Notes: generated from the sequence alone by a model not told the origin. 64,000 bases of DNA from JAFCUW01 sp049897565 (GCF_049897565.1 NZ_JAFCWM010000007.1:62001-126000); one strand, 5' to 3'. Shown: positions 24,566 through 35,550, counted from the first letter of the stretch. Translations and numbers: made by a program.

Positions 24566-24594
24566 GGGTGAGTGAACTGCTCGCCCTTTTTTTT
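24566..24594 (+). terminator. Intrinsic terminator-like hairpin just upstream of the cyanophycinase gene
   Basis: Stem GGGTGAG/CTCGCCC (one G-T pair), 7-base loop, then eight T. It ends one base before GAAGGA, the ribosome site of the gene starting at 24607. It could end a leader transcript (attenuation) or a small RNA. Confidence 0.6.
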
Positions 24595-24606
24595 GAAGGA
24601 AGCATC

Positions 24607-25860
24607 ATGTTATCCCTCCTTTGCCGCGTCGCGCTGGTAATGTCGCTGACCGCTGTCGCAAGCGCTCAGGCGGCCCCGGCGCCGGCCAGTCCCAAAGGTT
24701 CGCTGGTGATCATCGGCGGCGCCCTGCGTGCCGACAACGCAGCCGTCTGGGAGCGCATCGTCAAGTTGGCCGGCGGCGAAGGCGCCCGTATCGCCGTGTT
24801 CGCGTCGGCGTCGGCCAGTCCGGAAAAGGCCGCCAAATTCAATATGGGACAGCTCGACCATTACGGCGCCGACGCCTTCTTTATCCCGGTCGCGGTCAAG
24901 CTGGCCGGCACCGATTACCTCGCCGCGGCCGACGATCCGAAGCTCGCCGCGCAGGTACGCAGCGCCGGCGGCGCCTACTTCGCCGGCGGCGACCAGGGCC
25001 GCATCACGCGCGCGCTGATCCGGCCCGACGGCAGCAATTCGCTGGTGCTCGAAGCGCTGTGGGACATGTACCGCAAGGGCGGCGTGATCGCCGGCTCCAG
25101 CGCCGGCGCCGCCATCATGAGCAGCACCATGTTCGACGAGCCGAAGACGGTGCTCTCGACCCTCAAGCAGGGCGTGGCGGAAGGCCAGGAGATCTCGCCC
25201 GGACTCGGCTTCATCGGCAACGACGTCTTCATCGACCAGCACCTGCTGGTGCGCGGGCGTTTCGCGCGCATGCTGCCGGCCATGCTCAAGAAGGGCTACA
25301 AGCTTGGCCTGGGCATCGACGAGAACACCGCGATGGTGGTCGGCCCGACGCGCGAGGTTGAAGTGATCGGCTACAAGGGCGCGCTGCTGATCGACCTGGG
25401 CTCGGCCAGCACCGAGCCTGGCGCCTTCAACCTGTCGAATGCCAAGGTGAGCTACCTCGACAGCGGCGACCGCTTCAACATCGCCACCGGCGCGTTCACG
25501 CCGTCGGCCGACAAAGTCGACGGCAAGCTCGATCCGGCCAGGCCGTACTATCGCGAGCCGCTGTTCAATGCCGACATCCTTGGCAACACGACGGTGGTCG
25601 ACCTGATGGGCAAGCTGATCGACAGCGACCAGCCCGAAGCGATCGGCCTCACGCTCGGCAGCCCGCGCAGCGTGCAGCCCGATCTCGGCTTCGAGTTCCG
25701 CTTCAGCCGCGACCGCGACAGCGTCGGCTACCTGTCGGCCGCGTCCGAGACGTACTCGGTCTACCACGTCCGGCTCGACATCCGTCCCATCCAGATCCGC
25801 CTGCCGCTGTACCAGTACAAGCAGGATATCGGCCGGGTGGCGCAGAACGGCCGCGACTAG
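24607..25860 (+). CDS. Secreted cyanophycinase-family serine peptidase
   Basis: A 417-residue S51-like peptidase; cyanophycinases release beta-Asp-Arg dipeptides from cyanophycin. A Sec signal (MLSLLCRVALVMSLTAVASA) indicates export, as in extracellular cyanophycinases. The domain begins at GSLVIIGGALRADN. Nucleophile Ser165 lies in AGSSAGAAIM, and YFAGGDQGR and FIDQHLLVRGRFARM are family stretches. The C-terminal 130 residues are an extension of unknown function. The start is chosen for the signal and the GAAGGA ribosome site. Confidence 0.87.
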   Translation: MLSLLCRVALVMSLTAVASAQAAPAPASPKGSLVIIGGALRADNAAVWERIVKLAGGEGARIAVFASASASPEKAAKFNMGQLDHYGADAFFIPVAVKLAGTDYLAAADDPKLAAQVRSAGGAYFAGGDQGRITRALIRPDGSNSLVLEALWDMYRKGGVIAGSSAGAAIMSSTMFDEPKTVLSTLKQGVAEGQEISPGLGFIGNDVFIDQHLLVRGRFARMLPAMLKKGYKLGLGIDENTAMVVGPTREVEVIGYKGALLIDLGSASTEPGAFNLSNAKVSYLDSGDRFNIATGAFTPSADKVDGKLDPARPYYREPLFNADILGNTTVVDLMGKLIDSDQPEAIGLTLGSPRSVQPDLGFEFRFSRDRDSVGYLSAASETYSVYHVRLDIRPIQIRLPLYQYKQDIGRVAQNGRD

Positions 25861-25989
25861 TCGCTACAGCACCAAGACCGTCCTGATGCGGGGGCGGCCT
25901 CACCCTCACCAATTTCCCTTTCAACTTCCCTCATGGCGTCGCGGCCGGGATTACAATGCTGCTCATTGTTAATCCCGCGAGGTGCACCC

Positions 25990-27405
25990 ATGTCCCTGTT
26001 CCGTTCCCTGGCTGGCGCGCTGGCGCTCGCTGCCGCCGGCTTGGCCCACGCGCAGGCGCCGGCCACCATCCGCGTCGACTACCTCCACAGCGGTAACGCG
26101 CTGTCGGACAGCTACGCCATCGAGCGCGTGCTGGTCGAACCGCTGCCATGGCCCGGCAACCTGGCGCAAAACCTGGACAACACGGACCGCGGCCAGAACC
26201 GCGTCGAAGTGGTCGACGCCAAGACCGGCGACCTGCTGTACTCGCGCGGCTTCTCCACCATCTTCGGCGAGTGGCGCACCACCGACGAAGCGACCAGGAT
26301 GAGCCGCGGTTTCCACGAGTCGGTGCGCTTTCCGCAGCAGGACAAGCCGGTGCGCGTGCGCATCCTCAAGCGCGACGAGCGCAACCAGTTTTCGGTGGTG
26401 TGGAGCGTCGACGTCGACAGCGCCGCGCCGGAGGTTATTCGCAAGCAGGCGCCGGCGCCGGCGCCCGCCATTCCGATCCGGGTCAGCGGCCCGTCGCCCG
26501 ACAAGGTCGACCTGCTGATCCTCGGCGACGGCTACACCGCCGCCGATATGCCGAAGTTCGAAGCCGACGCGCGGCGCCTGGCCGATCACCTGTTCAAGGT
26601 GTCGCCGTTTCGCCAGCGCGCGGCCGACTTCAACGTCTGGGGCATGGCGGTGCCGACCCAGGAGGGCGGCGTGTCGCGCCCGTCGACCGGCGTGCACCAC
26701 GCGTCGGCGCTGGGCAGCCGCTACGATATTTTCGGCAGCGAGCGTTATGTGCTCACGCTCGACAACCGCGCGCTGCGCGACATCGCCCAGCACGCGCCGT
26801 ACGAGTTCATCGAAATTTTGGTCAACAACGACACCTACGGCGGCGGCGGCATCTTCGGCCAGTTCAGCACCGCGGCGGCCGGCAACGACTGGGCCAACTA
26901 CCTGTTCGTGCACGAATTCGGCCACCACTTCGCCGGCCTGGCCGACGAGTACTACACGTCGCCGGTAGCCTATGCAACGGGCGGCGCCCGCGTCGAGCCG
27001 TGGGAGCCGAACGTGACGGCGCTGCGCGACCCGGCCAAACTGAAATGGAAGCGCCACGTCAAGGCCGGCACGCCGCTGCCGACGCCTTGGCCGAAAGCGA
27101 CCTACGAGGAAAATTCACGCGCCTACCAGGCGCGCCGGGCGGCGCTGCGCAAGGCCAACCGGCCCGAGTCGGAGATGAGCGCGCTGTTTCGCGAAGACCT
27201 GGCGCACACCAACGCCTTGTTTTCGCCGGCGCCGCACCGGCATGCCGTCGGCGCCTTCGAAGGGGCCAATTACGAGGCGACCGGTTACTACCGCTCCGAG
27301 ATGCAGTGCATCATGTTCGATCGAAGTGAAACTTTCTGTAACGTCTGTCAGGATGGAATCAGCACCATTATCGACCTTTACGCCCGTGTGGGCGGGCGAA
27401 AGTAA
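25990..27405 (+). CDS. Secreted M64-family zinc metallopeptidase
   Basis: A 471-residue protein with a signal peptide (MSLFRSLAGALALAAAGLAHA). An N-terminal beta-domain is followed by the peptidase M64 (IgA peptidase) domain. The zinc motif HEFGHHFAGLADEY starts at His308, with Glu309 catalytic. VDLLILGDGYTAADMPKFEAD and NVWGMAVPTQEGGVSRPSTG are typical of the family. The natural substrate is unknown; the immunoglobulin link is only the family name. It stands 129 bp after the cyanophycinase gene, which has no clear terminator, so cotranscription is possible. Confidence 0.9.
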   Translation: MSLFRSLAGALALAAAGLAHAQAPATIRVDYLHSGNALSDSYAIERVLVEPLPWPGNLAQNLDNTDRGQNRVEVVDAKTGDLLYSRGFSTIFGEWRTTDEATRMSRGFHESVRFPQQDKPVRVRILKRDERNQFSVVWSVDVDSAAPEVIRKQAPAPAPAIPIRVSGPSPDKVDLLILGDGYTAADMPKFEADARRLADHLFKVSPFRQRAADFNVWGMAVPTQEGGVSRPSTGVHHASALGSRYDIFGSERYVLTLDNRALRDIAQHAPYEFIEILVNNDTYGGGGIFGQFSTAAAGNDWANYLFVHEFGHHFAGLADEYYTSPVAYATGGARVEPWEPNVTALRDPAKLKWKRHVKAGTPLPTPWPKATYEENSRAYQARRAALRKANRPESEMSALFREDLAHTNALFSPAPHRHAVGAFEGANYEATGYYRSEMQCIMFDRSETFCNVCQDGISTIIDLYARVGGRK

Positions 27406-27653
27406 GGTGATTGGCGGCATCAATGTAAATATGGCCGCGTGTCAACCGATTAACGATGTGCCACGTTTAGGGAGGGAACAGCGAGGTCATGTGTGTACGG
27501 TAGCGTACCGACCATGTTGTTGAGACGTCATATTCTTGCCTCGTTCCCTTGCGAAAGTTTCGGACGAGAAATGAAAGAAGACGATCGGACTGTCGCCTGA
27601 CCAGGCCCGGCCCACAACGTCCAGAACCCTACTCATCACTTAAAGGAAACACC

Positions 27654-28139
27654 ATGAATAAAGTACTCGCTGCCCTGATCGCTGGTCTGTTCGCTACTTC
27701 GGTGTACGCACAAGCTCCTGCCGTCGCTCCGGCAACCCCAGCTGTGACCAAAGCTGCAGTGAAAGCTGAAAAGACCGTTGTGAAAGCCGAAGCTGCTGAA
27801 GCCAAAGACGTCGCCAAAGCTGACGAAAAAGCTGCAAAGGCACTGGCCAAGGCCGACGAAAAGAAAGCTAAAGCAGCCGCTAAAGCTGAAAAAGCAAAAG
27901 CTTCGGCCGCTGCAAAAGTCGGCAAGGCCGATGCAGAAGACAAAATGAAAGCAGAAGCCAAGGCCGACACCAAAGTCGCCAAAGCTGACCTGAAAGCTGA
28001 AAAGACCATGGTCAAAGCCGACGCTAAAGCTGAAAAAGCTGTCGTCGAAGCGAAGGCTGACAAAGCTGTCGCCGCCGCCAAGACCACCGAAAAGAAAGCT
28101 GAAGCAGCTGCTGACGTGAAGAAAGCCGCTGCCAAGTAA
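27654..28139 (+). CDS. Exported alanine/lysine-rich repetitive protein
   Basis: A 161-residue protein with a convincing Sec signal (MNKVLAALIAGLFATSVYAQA), then about 140 residues made almost only of Ala, Lys, Glu, Asp and Val with repeated KAD/KAE units, predicted as one long charged helix. No known domain. A strong ribosome site (TAAAGGAAAC) and a perfect terminator suggest high, stand-alone expression. Its composition recalls histone-H1-like proteins, but it has more acidic residues and is exported, so DNA binding is unlikely. Confidence 0.85.
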   Translation: MNKVLAALIAGLFATSVYAQAPAVAPATPAVTKAAVKAEKTVVKAEAAEAKDVAKADEKAAKALAKADEKKAKAAAKAEKAKASAAAKVGKADAEDKMKAEAKADTKVAKADLKAEKTMVKADAKAEKAVVEAKADKAVAAAKTTEKKAEAAADVKKAAAK

Positions 28140-28156
28140 TTCGGGCTGCGGTAATC

Positions 28157-28188
28157 AAAAAGGACAGCGCGAGCTGTCCTTTTTTTTT
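28157..28188 (+). terminator. Intrinsic terminator after the Ala/Lys-rich gene
   Basis: Perfect 12-bp stem AAAAAGGACAGC/GCTGTCCTTTTT with loop GCGA, running into nine T. Confidence 0.92.
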
Positions 28189-28206
28189 GCCCGCAGCGAA
28201 AGCAGG

Positions 28207-28350
28207 TCAGAGGAGCATTCCGCCCGATGCTTCTACCCGCTGGCCATCGATCCCGCCGCTGTTTTCTCCCGACAGGCTGGCGATCGCGCCGCCGATATCT
28301 TCCGGCAGGCCGACCCGGCCCAGCGCCGTTTGCGACGCCACAAAGCTGAT
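28207..28350 (-). pseudogene. C-terminal remnant of a short-chain dehydrogenase/reductase
   Basis: Read on the minus strand this gives TALGRVGLPEDIGGAIASLS and then GIDGQRVEASGGMLL and a stop. That is the standard C-terminal end of classical SDR enzymes. The nucleotide-binding and catalytic parts are missing; upstream of 28350 the frame turns into the complement of the LysR remnant. Confidence 0.7.
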
Positions 28351-28372
28351 CAACTGCGCATTGTCGCGCCCC

Positions 28373-28949
28373 GAGCTGGCCAGTTTTACGCAGGCGGCGG
28401 ACAGCCTGGGCATGTCGAAGGCGGCGGTATCGACGGCGATCCGCCAGCTCGAGACCGGACTGGGCACGCGCTTGCTGCAGCGGACCACGCGCCGGGTGCA
28501 CATGACGCCGGACGGCATGACGTTTCATGAGCGCAGCAAGCACATGCTCGACGAGATGGAAGAGCTGCAAACGCTGTTTCGCCATGGCGCCGCCGAGCTG
28601 AGCGGACGCCTGCGCGTCGACATGCCGGTGGCCGTGGCGCGCAACATCGTCATCCCGCTGCTGCCGCGCCTACCAGGCAGCGTGCCTGGCCGGACTTGGC
28701 ATCATCCAGGCGCCGCGCACCGGTGTCGGCGAACTGCTGGCAAGCGGCCAGCTCGTTGCGGTGCTCGGTGAGTACCGCGCGGCGCCGATGCCGGTGACCT
28801 TGCTATACCCGAACCGGCGCCACGTCGCCATGCGCGCGCAGCGCTCCATGCAGTGGATCGCCGACATCATGCAGCCGCATGTCGACGATGCGGGCGTGGT
28901 CAGAGCGCGTCCGACTCCGTACTGCGCATCGCCAGCGACACCGCTTTGA
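28373..28949 (+). pseudogene. LysR-type regulator remnant (start lost, internal deletion)
   Basis: One frame gives ELASFTQAADSLGMSKAAVS and then TAIRQLETGLGTRLLQRTTRR, the winged-helix of a LysR regulator, up to about VARNIVIPLLPRL (28670). A second frame then continues as AACLAGLGIIQAPRTGVGEL and MPVTLLYPNRRHVAMR, the C-terminal end of the effector domain. About 100-130 residues between the two are missing and the first residues are lost. The open frame runs into the parC stop region. This and the SDR remnant look like the two halves of a former divergent regulator/target pair. Confidence 0.75.
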
Positions 28950-31305
28950 CCTTCTGCACCAGCGCCTTGCCCTTGAGCGCACGCTTGCCGAAGTGCGGCT
29001 CGAGGCTTGATGCGAACAGTTCGACCACGCGCGGCTTCGCGCCGGCCCAGGTGCCGATCACGTTGAGGCCTTTCTGCGTGATCGGCTGCACCGCCAGCAG
29101 CTTCTCTTTCGGCTCGAGGTGCATCAGGATCACGCCGCGCCCGCCGTTGGTGAGCACCTTCATCTCGTTCATGCCGAACACCAGCACGCGTCCCTTTTCG
29201 GACAGGCATGCCAGCGCGCCGGCCTTGTCGCCGACCACGCGCGGCGGCAGCGGCACTTCGCCGGCGTCGAGCGTGAGGAACGATTTGCCGCCCTTCAGGC
29301 GGCTCACCATGTCGCCCGCTTTCGACAAGAAACCGTAGCCGCCGGACGACGCCAGCACCAGCTGCGTCTGCGCGCTGCCGGCGAAGTAGTTCAGGATGCG
29401 CGCGCCGCCCGACAAGTCGACCAGGGTGGTGATTGGCACGCCATCGCCGCGCGCGCCAGGCAGCGCCGCCACCGGCACCGAATACACCTTGCCGTTGTCG
29501 CCGAAGGCGAGCAGCGTGTCGACGGTGCGGCACTCGAAGGCGCCGTACATCGCGTCGCCGGCCTTGAAGGTGAACTGGGCGGCGTCGTGGCCGATGCCGG
29601 TACGCGCGCGCACCCAGCCTTTTTCCGACACGATCACGGTGACCGGTTCGTCGATGACCTTCTGCTCGGAGACTGCTTTCTGCGCTTCTTCGATCACGGT
29701 GCGGCGCACGTCGCCGAACGCCTTGGCGTCGGCTTCGATTTCGCGGATGATCACGCGCTTCATCGTCGACGGGTTGTCGAGGATGTCTTGCAGCGTCGCT
29801 TTTTCCTTGCGCAGTTCGGCCAGCTCCTGCTGAATCTTGATCGTTTCCAGGCGCGCCAGCTGGCGCAGGCGGATCTCGAGGATGTCCTCGGCCTGGCGGT
29901 CGGACAAGCGGAATTCGGCGATCAGCGCCGCCTTCGGCTCGTCCGAATTGCGGATGATCTTGATCACCTTGTCGATGTTGAGCAGGATCGCCTCGCGCCC
30001 TTCGAGGATGTGGATGCGGTCGTCGACCTTGCCCATCTTGAATTCAGTGCGGCGCTTGACCGTGATGAAGCGGAATTCGATCCACTCGCGCAGGATGTCG
30101 CCCAGGCCTTTCTGGCGCGGGCGGCCGTCGCCGCCGATCATCACCAGGTTGATCGAATTGGACGACTCCAGCGAGGTATGCGCGAGCAGCATCAGCATGA
30201 ACTCGCCCTGGTCCTGGTTCTTCGACTTCGGCTCGAACACCAGGCGCACCGGCGCGGCGCGGCCCGATTCGTCGCGGATCGTGTCGAGCGAACCGAGGAT
30301 GGTCTGCTTCATCGTCAGCTGCTCGGGCGACAGCGCCTTCTTGCCCATCCTGATTTTCGGGTTGGTCAGCTCCTCGATTTCTTCGAGCACCTTCTGCGAC
30401 GAGGTCCCCGGCGGCAGTTCGGTCACGACCGCCTGCCACTGGCCGCGCGCCAGCTCTTCGATCTTCCAGCGCGCGCGCACCTTCATGCTGCCGCGGCCGG
30501 TGGCGTACATCTCGGCGATCTGCGATGCCGGCGTGATGATCTGGCCGCCGCCCGGGAAGTCCGGGCCCGGGATGATCGCCATCAGTTCGGCGTGGGTGAT
30601 CTTCGGGTCGCGGATCATCGCCACCGCCGCCTTGGCCACTTCGGCCAGGTTGTGCGACGGGATCTCGGTAGCGAGACCGACGGCGATGCCGGAGGCGCCA
30701 TTGAGCAGCACCATCGGCAGGCGCGCCGGCAGCGTTTTCGGTTCGACCGTGGAGCCGTCGTAGTTCGGCTGGAAGTCGACCGTGCCCTGGTCGATTTCGT
30801 CCATCAGCAGGCGCGCGATCGGCGTCAAGCGCGCCTCGGTGTAGCGCATTGCCGCGGCGCCGTCGCCATCGCGCGAGCCGAAGTTACCCTGGCCGTCGAT
30901 CAGCGGATAGCGCAGCGAGAAGTCCTGCGCCATGCGCACCAGCGCGTCGTAGACCGACTGATCGCCGTGCGGGTGGAGTTTGCCCAGCACGTCGCCGACG
31001 ACCGCGGCCGACTTGCGTGGCTTGGAGGTCGGGCCGAGCCCGAGTTCATTCATCGCGTACAGGATGCGGCGCTGGACCGGTTTCTGGCCGTCGCACACGT
31101 CCGGCAGCGCGCGGCCCTTGACGACCGACACGGCGTAGTCGAGGTAGGCGCGCTCGGCGAACGTCGACAGCGTCAGCCAGTCGTCGCCGTCGCCTGGTGG
31201 CGGCGGTGGAGGCGGCGCCAGCTCATGCGGCGGCGGCGGCGGCGGAGGCGCTTCGCCGCCCGGCGGCGCCGGCGGCACATCAAATAAGGTTGCTTGTGAT
31301 GACAT
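28900..31305 (-). CDS. parC: DNA topoisomerase IV subunit A
   Basis: DNA-cleaving subunit of topoisomerase IV, which unlinks daughter chromosomes. It has 801 residues. The catalytic tyrosine is in AAAMRYTEARLTPIA. The N-terminal winged helix reads KSAAVVGDVLGKLHPHGDQS. The C-terminal beta-pinwheel starts near VSEKGWVRARTGIG and is shorter than in GyrA, which with parE next door identifies ParC. Odd point: the first 40 residues are a low-complexity proline stretch (two runs of seven Pro). The start codon is 72 bp downstream of parE on the same strand, separated by a perfect palindrome. Confidence 0.95.
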   Translation of the reverse strand: MSSQATLFDVPPAPPGGEAPPPPPPPHELAPPPPPPPGDGDDWLTLSTFAERAYLDYAVSVVKGRALPDVCDGQKPVQRRILYAMNELGLGPTSKPRKSAAVVGDVLGKLHPHGDQSVYDALVRMAQDFSLRYPLIDGQGNFGSRDGDGAAAMRYTEARLTPIARLLMDEIDQGTVDFQPNYDGSTVEPKTLPARLPMVLLNGASGIAVGLATEIPSHNLAEVAKAAVAMIRDPKITHAELMAIIPGPDFPGGGQIITPASQIAEMYATGRGSMKVRARWKIEELARGQWQAVVTELPPGTSSQKVLEEIEELTNPKIRMGKKALSPEQLTMKQTILGSLDTIRDESGRAAPVRLVFEPKSKNQDQGEFMLMLLAHTSLESSNSINLVMIGGDGRPRQKGLGDILREWIEFRFITVKRRTEFKMGKVDDRIHILEGREAILLNIDKVIKIIRNSDEPKAALIAEFRLSDRQAEDILEIRLRQLARLETIKIQQELAELRKEKATLQDILDNPSTMKRVIIREIEADAKAFGDVRRTVIEEAQKAVSEQKVIDEPVTVIVSEKGWVRARTGIGHDAAQFTFKAGDAMYGAFECRTVDTLLAFGDNGKVYSVPVAALPGARGDGVPITTLVDLSGGARILNYFAGSAQTQLVLASSGGYGFLSKAGDMVSRLKGGKSFLTLDAGEVPLPPRVVGDKAGALACLSEKGRVLVFGMNEMKVLTNGGRGVILMHLEPKEKLLAVQPITQKGLNVIGTWAGAKPRVVELFASSLEPHFGKRALKGKALVQKVKAVSLAMRSTESDAL

Positions 31306-31326
31306 AAAATTTAATCTAACTCAATT

Positions 31327-31352
31327 CGGGGTCAGACCTAGGTCTGACCCCG
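31327..31352. repeat. Perfect 26-bp palindrome between parE and parC
   Basis: CGGGGTCAGACC and its exact complement meet at a central TA. It belongs to the same GGTCAGACC family as other intergenic repeats here. Confidence 0.9.
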
Positions 31353-31377
31353 ATGTTATCTAACCCGGTGTTGGTGC

Positions 31378-33390
<2,013 letters not shown>

Positions 33391-33540
33391 TTATGCGGAT
33401 GCCTGCGCATTCTATCTTGTCGGGCGGAAAAGGCAGAACTTGGCGAGAATGATTCTACTTGCCAGCGCGCGCGATTGTGGTTAGATTCATACGGCAGGCG
33501 CGCCAGTTGGCCGCAGCCTCGTCCCCAGTGCCGTTTTTCG

Positions 33541-34377
33541 ATGCAAAAAATGCATTCTCCAAAATATCCGTTCGCCGTGCGCCTGATCGGTTTCGACGCC
33601 GCCGAGGCCGCCCAGGTCTGCGCTGCGCTGGCGCAGGCGCCGGCCGCGGGACCGTCGTATTTTTGCCTGCTCGACGACAGTTTGCAAGAGCCGGACCTGT
33701 ATATCGCCAACGCCGACGACCTGTTGGCGCTGACGCGCCTGTCGGCCGCCAATCCCACCGACGTCACGCCCGCGCTGCTGGTCGGCCAGGCCGCCGCCGC
33801 CTTCGCCTTCCCGCAGCTGGCCCGGCCGATCGACCCGGTGCGCATGCACCATCTGCTGGCGCAACTGATTGCCAGGCGCGCGCAGGCGCTGGCGCAGTTG
33901 ACCGCGCGCGGCCAGCTGCCGGTGGTGATCGAGCGGCGCCGCCGGCCGCGCCTCGACATGGACCTGACCGACCCGGCGCTGATCGAGCAAAAACGCAAGG
34001 AGCCGCCGGCCGGCGCCATCCTGATCGTCGACAAGGGCGGCGCCTTCCGCGACCACGTCGCCAGGGTGCTCGGCGCGCGCCGCCTGCCGGTCGAATGGAC
34101 CGACAGCGCCGGCACCGCGCTGCGCCTGTGCGACGAAACGTCGGTGTCGGTGTTGATGATCAATACCTCGACGCCGCAGGTCGACCCGTACCGGCTGTGC
34201 GCCGACGTCAAGGGCCTGCCGACGGCCGAGCGCACCGCGGTGGTATTCCTGGTCGGGCGCAGCTTCAGCTACGACGCGCCGCGCGCCCGCGCGGTCGGCG
34301 TGCGCGGCATGCTCGACAAGCCGGTCGCCGACCGCCACTTGTGTTCGGCGATCAAGAAGCTGATGTCGCTGCCCTGA
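33541..34377 (+). CDS. Degenerate response-regulator receiver protein
   Basis: About 278 residues. The last 120 form a receiver-like domain starting ILIVDKGGAFRDHV, but the second acidic-pocket residue is Lys, and the phosphorylated Asp position reads Asn in VLMINTSTP. The late Lys is kept in MLDKPV. It therefore cannot be phosphorylated in the normal way and is a pseudo-receiver. The first 160 residues have a weakly similar alpha/beta layout with no recognisable motif and may be a second, more diverged receiver. A start at 33550 is also possible. Divergent from parE. Confidence 0.75.
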   Translation: MQKMHSPKYPFAVRLIGFDAAEAAQVCAALAQAPAAGPSYFCLLDDSLQEPDLYIANADDLLALTRLSAANPTDVTPALLVGQAAAAFAFPQLARPIDPVRMHHLLAQLIARRAQALAQLTARGQLPVVIERRRRPRLDMDLTDPALIEQKRKEPPAGAILIVDKGGAFRDHVARVLGARRLPVEWTDSAGTALRLCDETSVSVLMINTSTPQVDPYRLCADVKGLPTAERTAVVFLVGRSFSYDAPRARAVGVRGMLDKPVADRHLCSAIKKLMSLP

Positions 34378-34441
34378 TTGCCTACGCGACTTTGTTACGA
34401 ATTTAAATCGTGCGTCCCGGCAGCGGCGCTATAGTTGAGGC

Positions 34442-35449
34442 ATGTCAGACACCGACAAGCCCGATCCGCTCATCGCCGAACGGCGCGCCAACCCTGAACC
34501 GGACGGTCCGCCGGCGCGCGTTCCCGACCGCCGCGCCCGCGAGCACGAGGTCGGGCGCGGCGCGCGCACCCCGCCTTACCAGCGCAGCCACGACACGCCG
34601 CTGGCGCTGGCCGGCCGGGTCATCTCGTCGCGCTGGCGGTCGGTGCGCGAGCGCTTCAGCCGCGACTTCATGCGCCGCACCCTCAACATCGGCGTCTCGG
34701 CGCGCATCTTCCATCCGGAGGCCGGCTCGACCGGCCTGCGCTCGAAGAACCTGCAATACCTTGAAGAGTCGATCGCCCAATGGGTGATGTCGCGCGACGT
34801 GCTGGTGTTCATGATTCCGACGGTGAATACCAATGGCCTGCTCCATCCGAGCAACATCACCTTGCGCCACTATGCGCGCCACCTCGACGGCCTGGTGCTG
34901 CAGGGCGGCGCCGACGTCTCGCCGCAAACCTATTCCGAAGCGGCCACGCGGCCCGAGTGGGGCGGCGACCGCGCGCGCGACCTGTATGAACTGGAACTGC
35001 TGCACGAATTCGTCGAAGCGGGCAAGCCGGTGCTGGGCATTTGCCGCGGCTGCCAGCTGATCAATGTGGCCTTCGGCGGCAGCCTGTACCAGGACGTCGC
35101 CACCAACGTGCCGCAGGCCCTGGCGCACGTGCACCCGGACTACGATGCCCATCGCCATTCGATCGTGTTCCCGCCCGGCTCGTCGCTGGGCAAGATGTTC
35201 CCGAAGCAGCAGCGGCCGGTCGTCAATTCGATCCACCACCAGGCGGTGAAGGAGCTCGGGCGCGACATCGTCGTCGAGGCGATGTCCGATCCGGACGGCA
35301 TCGTCGAAGCGATCCGCTACCAGCGCGCCGATTTCGTGATGGGGCTGCAATGGCATCCCGAGTTCCACCGCGCCGGCGGCCAGGAGCTGCTCGACTGCAC
35401 GCCGATCCTCGACGAATTTCTACGCGCCGCCCGCGAAACCCGGTTCTAG
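34442..35449 (+). CDS. puuD: Class I glutamine amidotransferase-type hydrolase (PuuD-like)
   Basis: A 335-residue peptidase C26-family enzyme; PuuD cleaves gamma-glutamyl-GABA in putrescine breakdown. The nucleophile Cys is in LGICRGCQLINVAFGGSLYQ, preceded by LVLQGGADVSPQTY. The catalytic His/Glu pair is in GLQWHPEF. The first 80 residues are an Arg/Pro-rich extension not found in E. coli PuuD and probably disordered. No other put/puu genes lie nearby, so the substrate is inferred from the family only. The stop is directly followed by a GGTCAGACCCC repeat. Confidence 0.85.
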   Translation: MSDTDKPDPLIAERRANPEPDGPPARVPDRRAREHEVGRGARTPPYQRSHDTPLALAGRVISSRWRSVRERFSRDFMRRTLNIGVSARIFHPEAGSTGLRSKNLQYLEESIAQWVMSRDVLVFMIPTVNTNGLLHPSNITLRHYARHLDGLVLQGGADVSPQTYSEAATRPEWGGDRARDLYELELLHEFVEAGKPVLGICRGCQLINVAFGGSLYQDVATNVPQALAHVHPDYDAHRHSIVFPPGSSLGKMFPKQQRPVVNSIHHQAVKELGRDIVVEAMSDPDGIVEAIRYQRADFVMGLQWHPEFHRAGGQELLDCTPILDEFLRAARETRF

Positions 35450-35550
35450 GGTCAGACCCCGGTTCTTCCGTTAGGGGGGCTGAGCCCGGTATGGTCAGCT
35501 GCAACTGAACCGGGGTCCGCCCCCCAACTGAACAACCGGGGTCAGACCCC
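35450..35550. repeat. Nested inverted repeats of the GGTCAGACCCC family
   Basis: GGTCAGACCCC occurs at both ends (35450-35460 and 35540-35550). Inside, GACCCCGGTTC (35455-35465) pairs with GAACCGGGGTC (35507-35517), and GGGGGGC (35474-35480) pairs with GCCCCCC (35519-35525). It fills the whole gap between two convergent genes. Confidence 0.85.
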
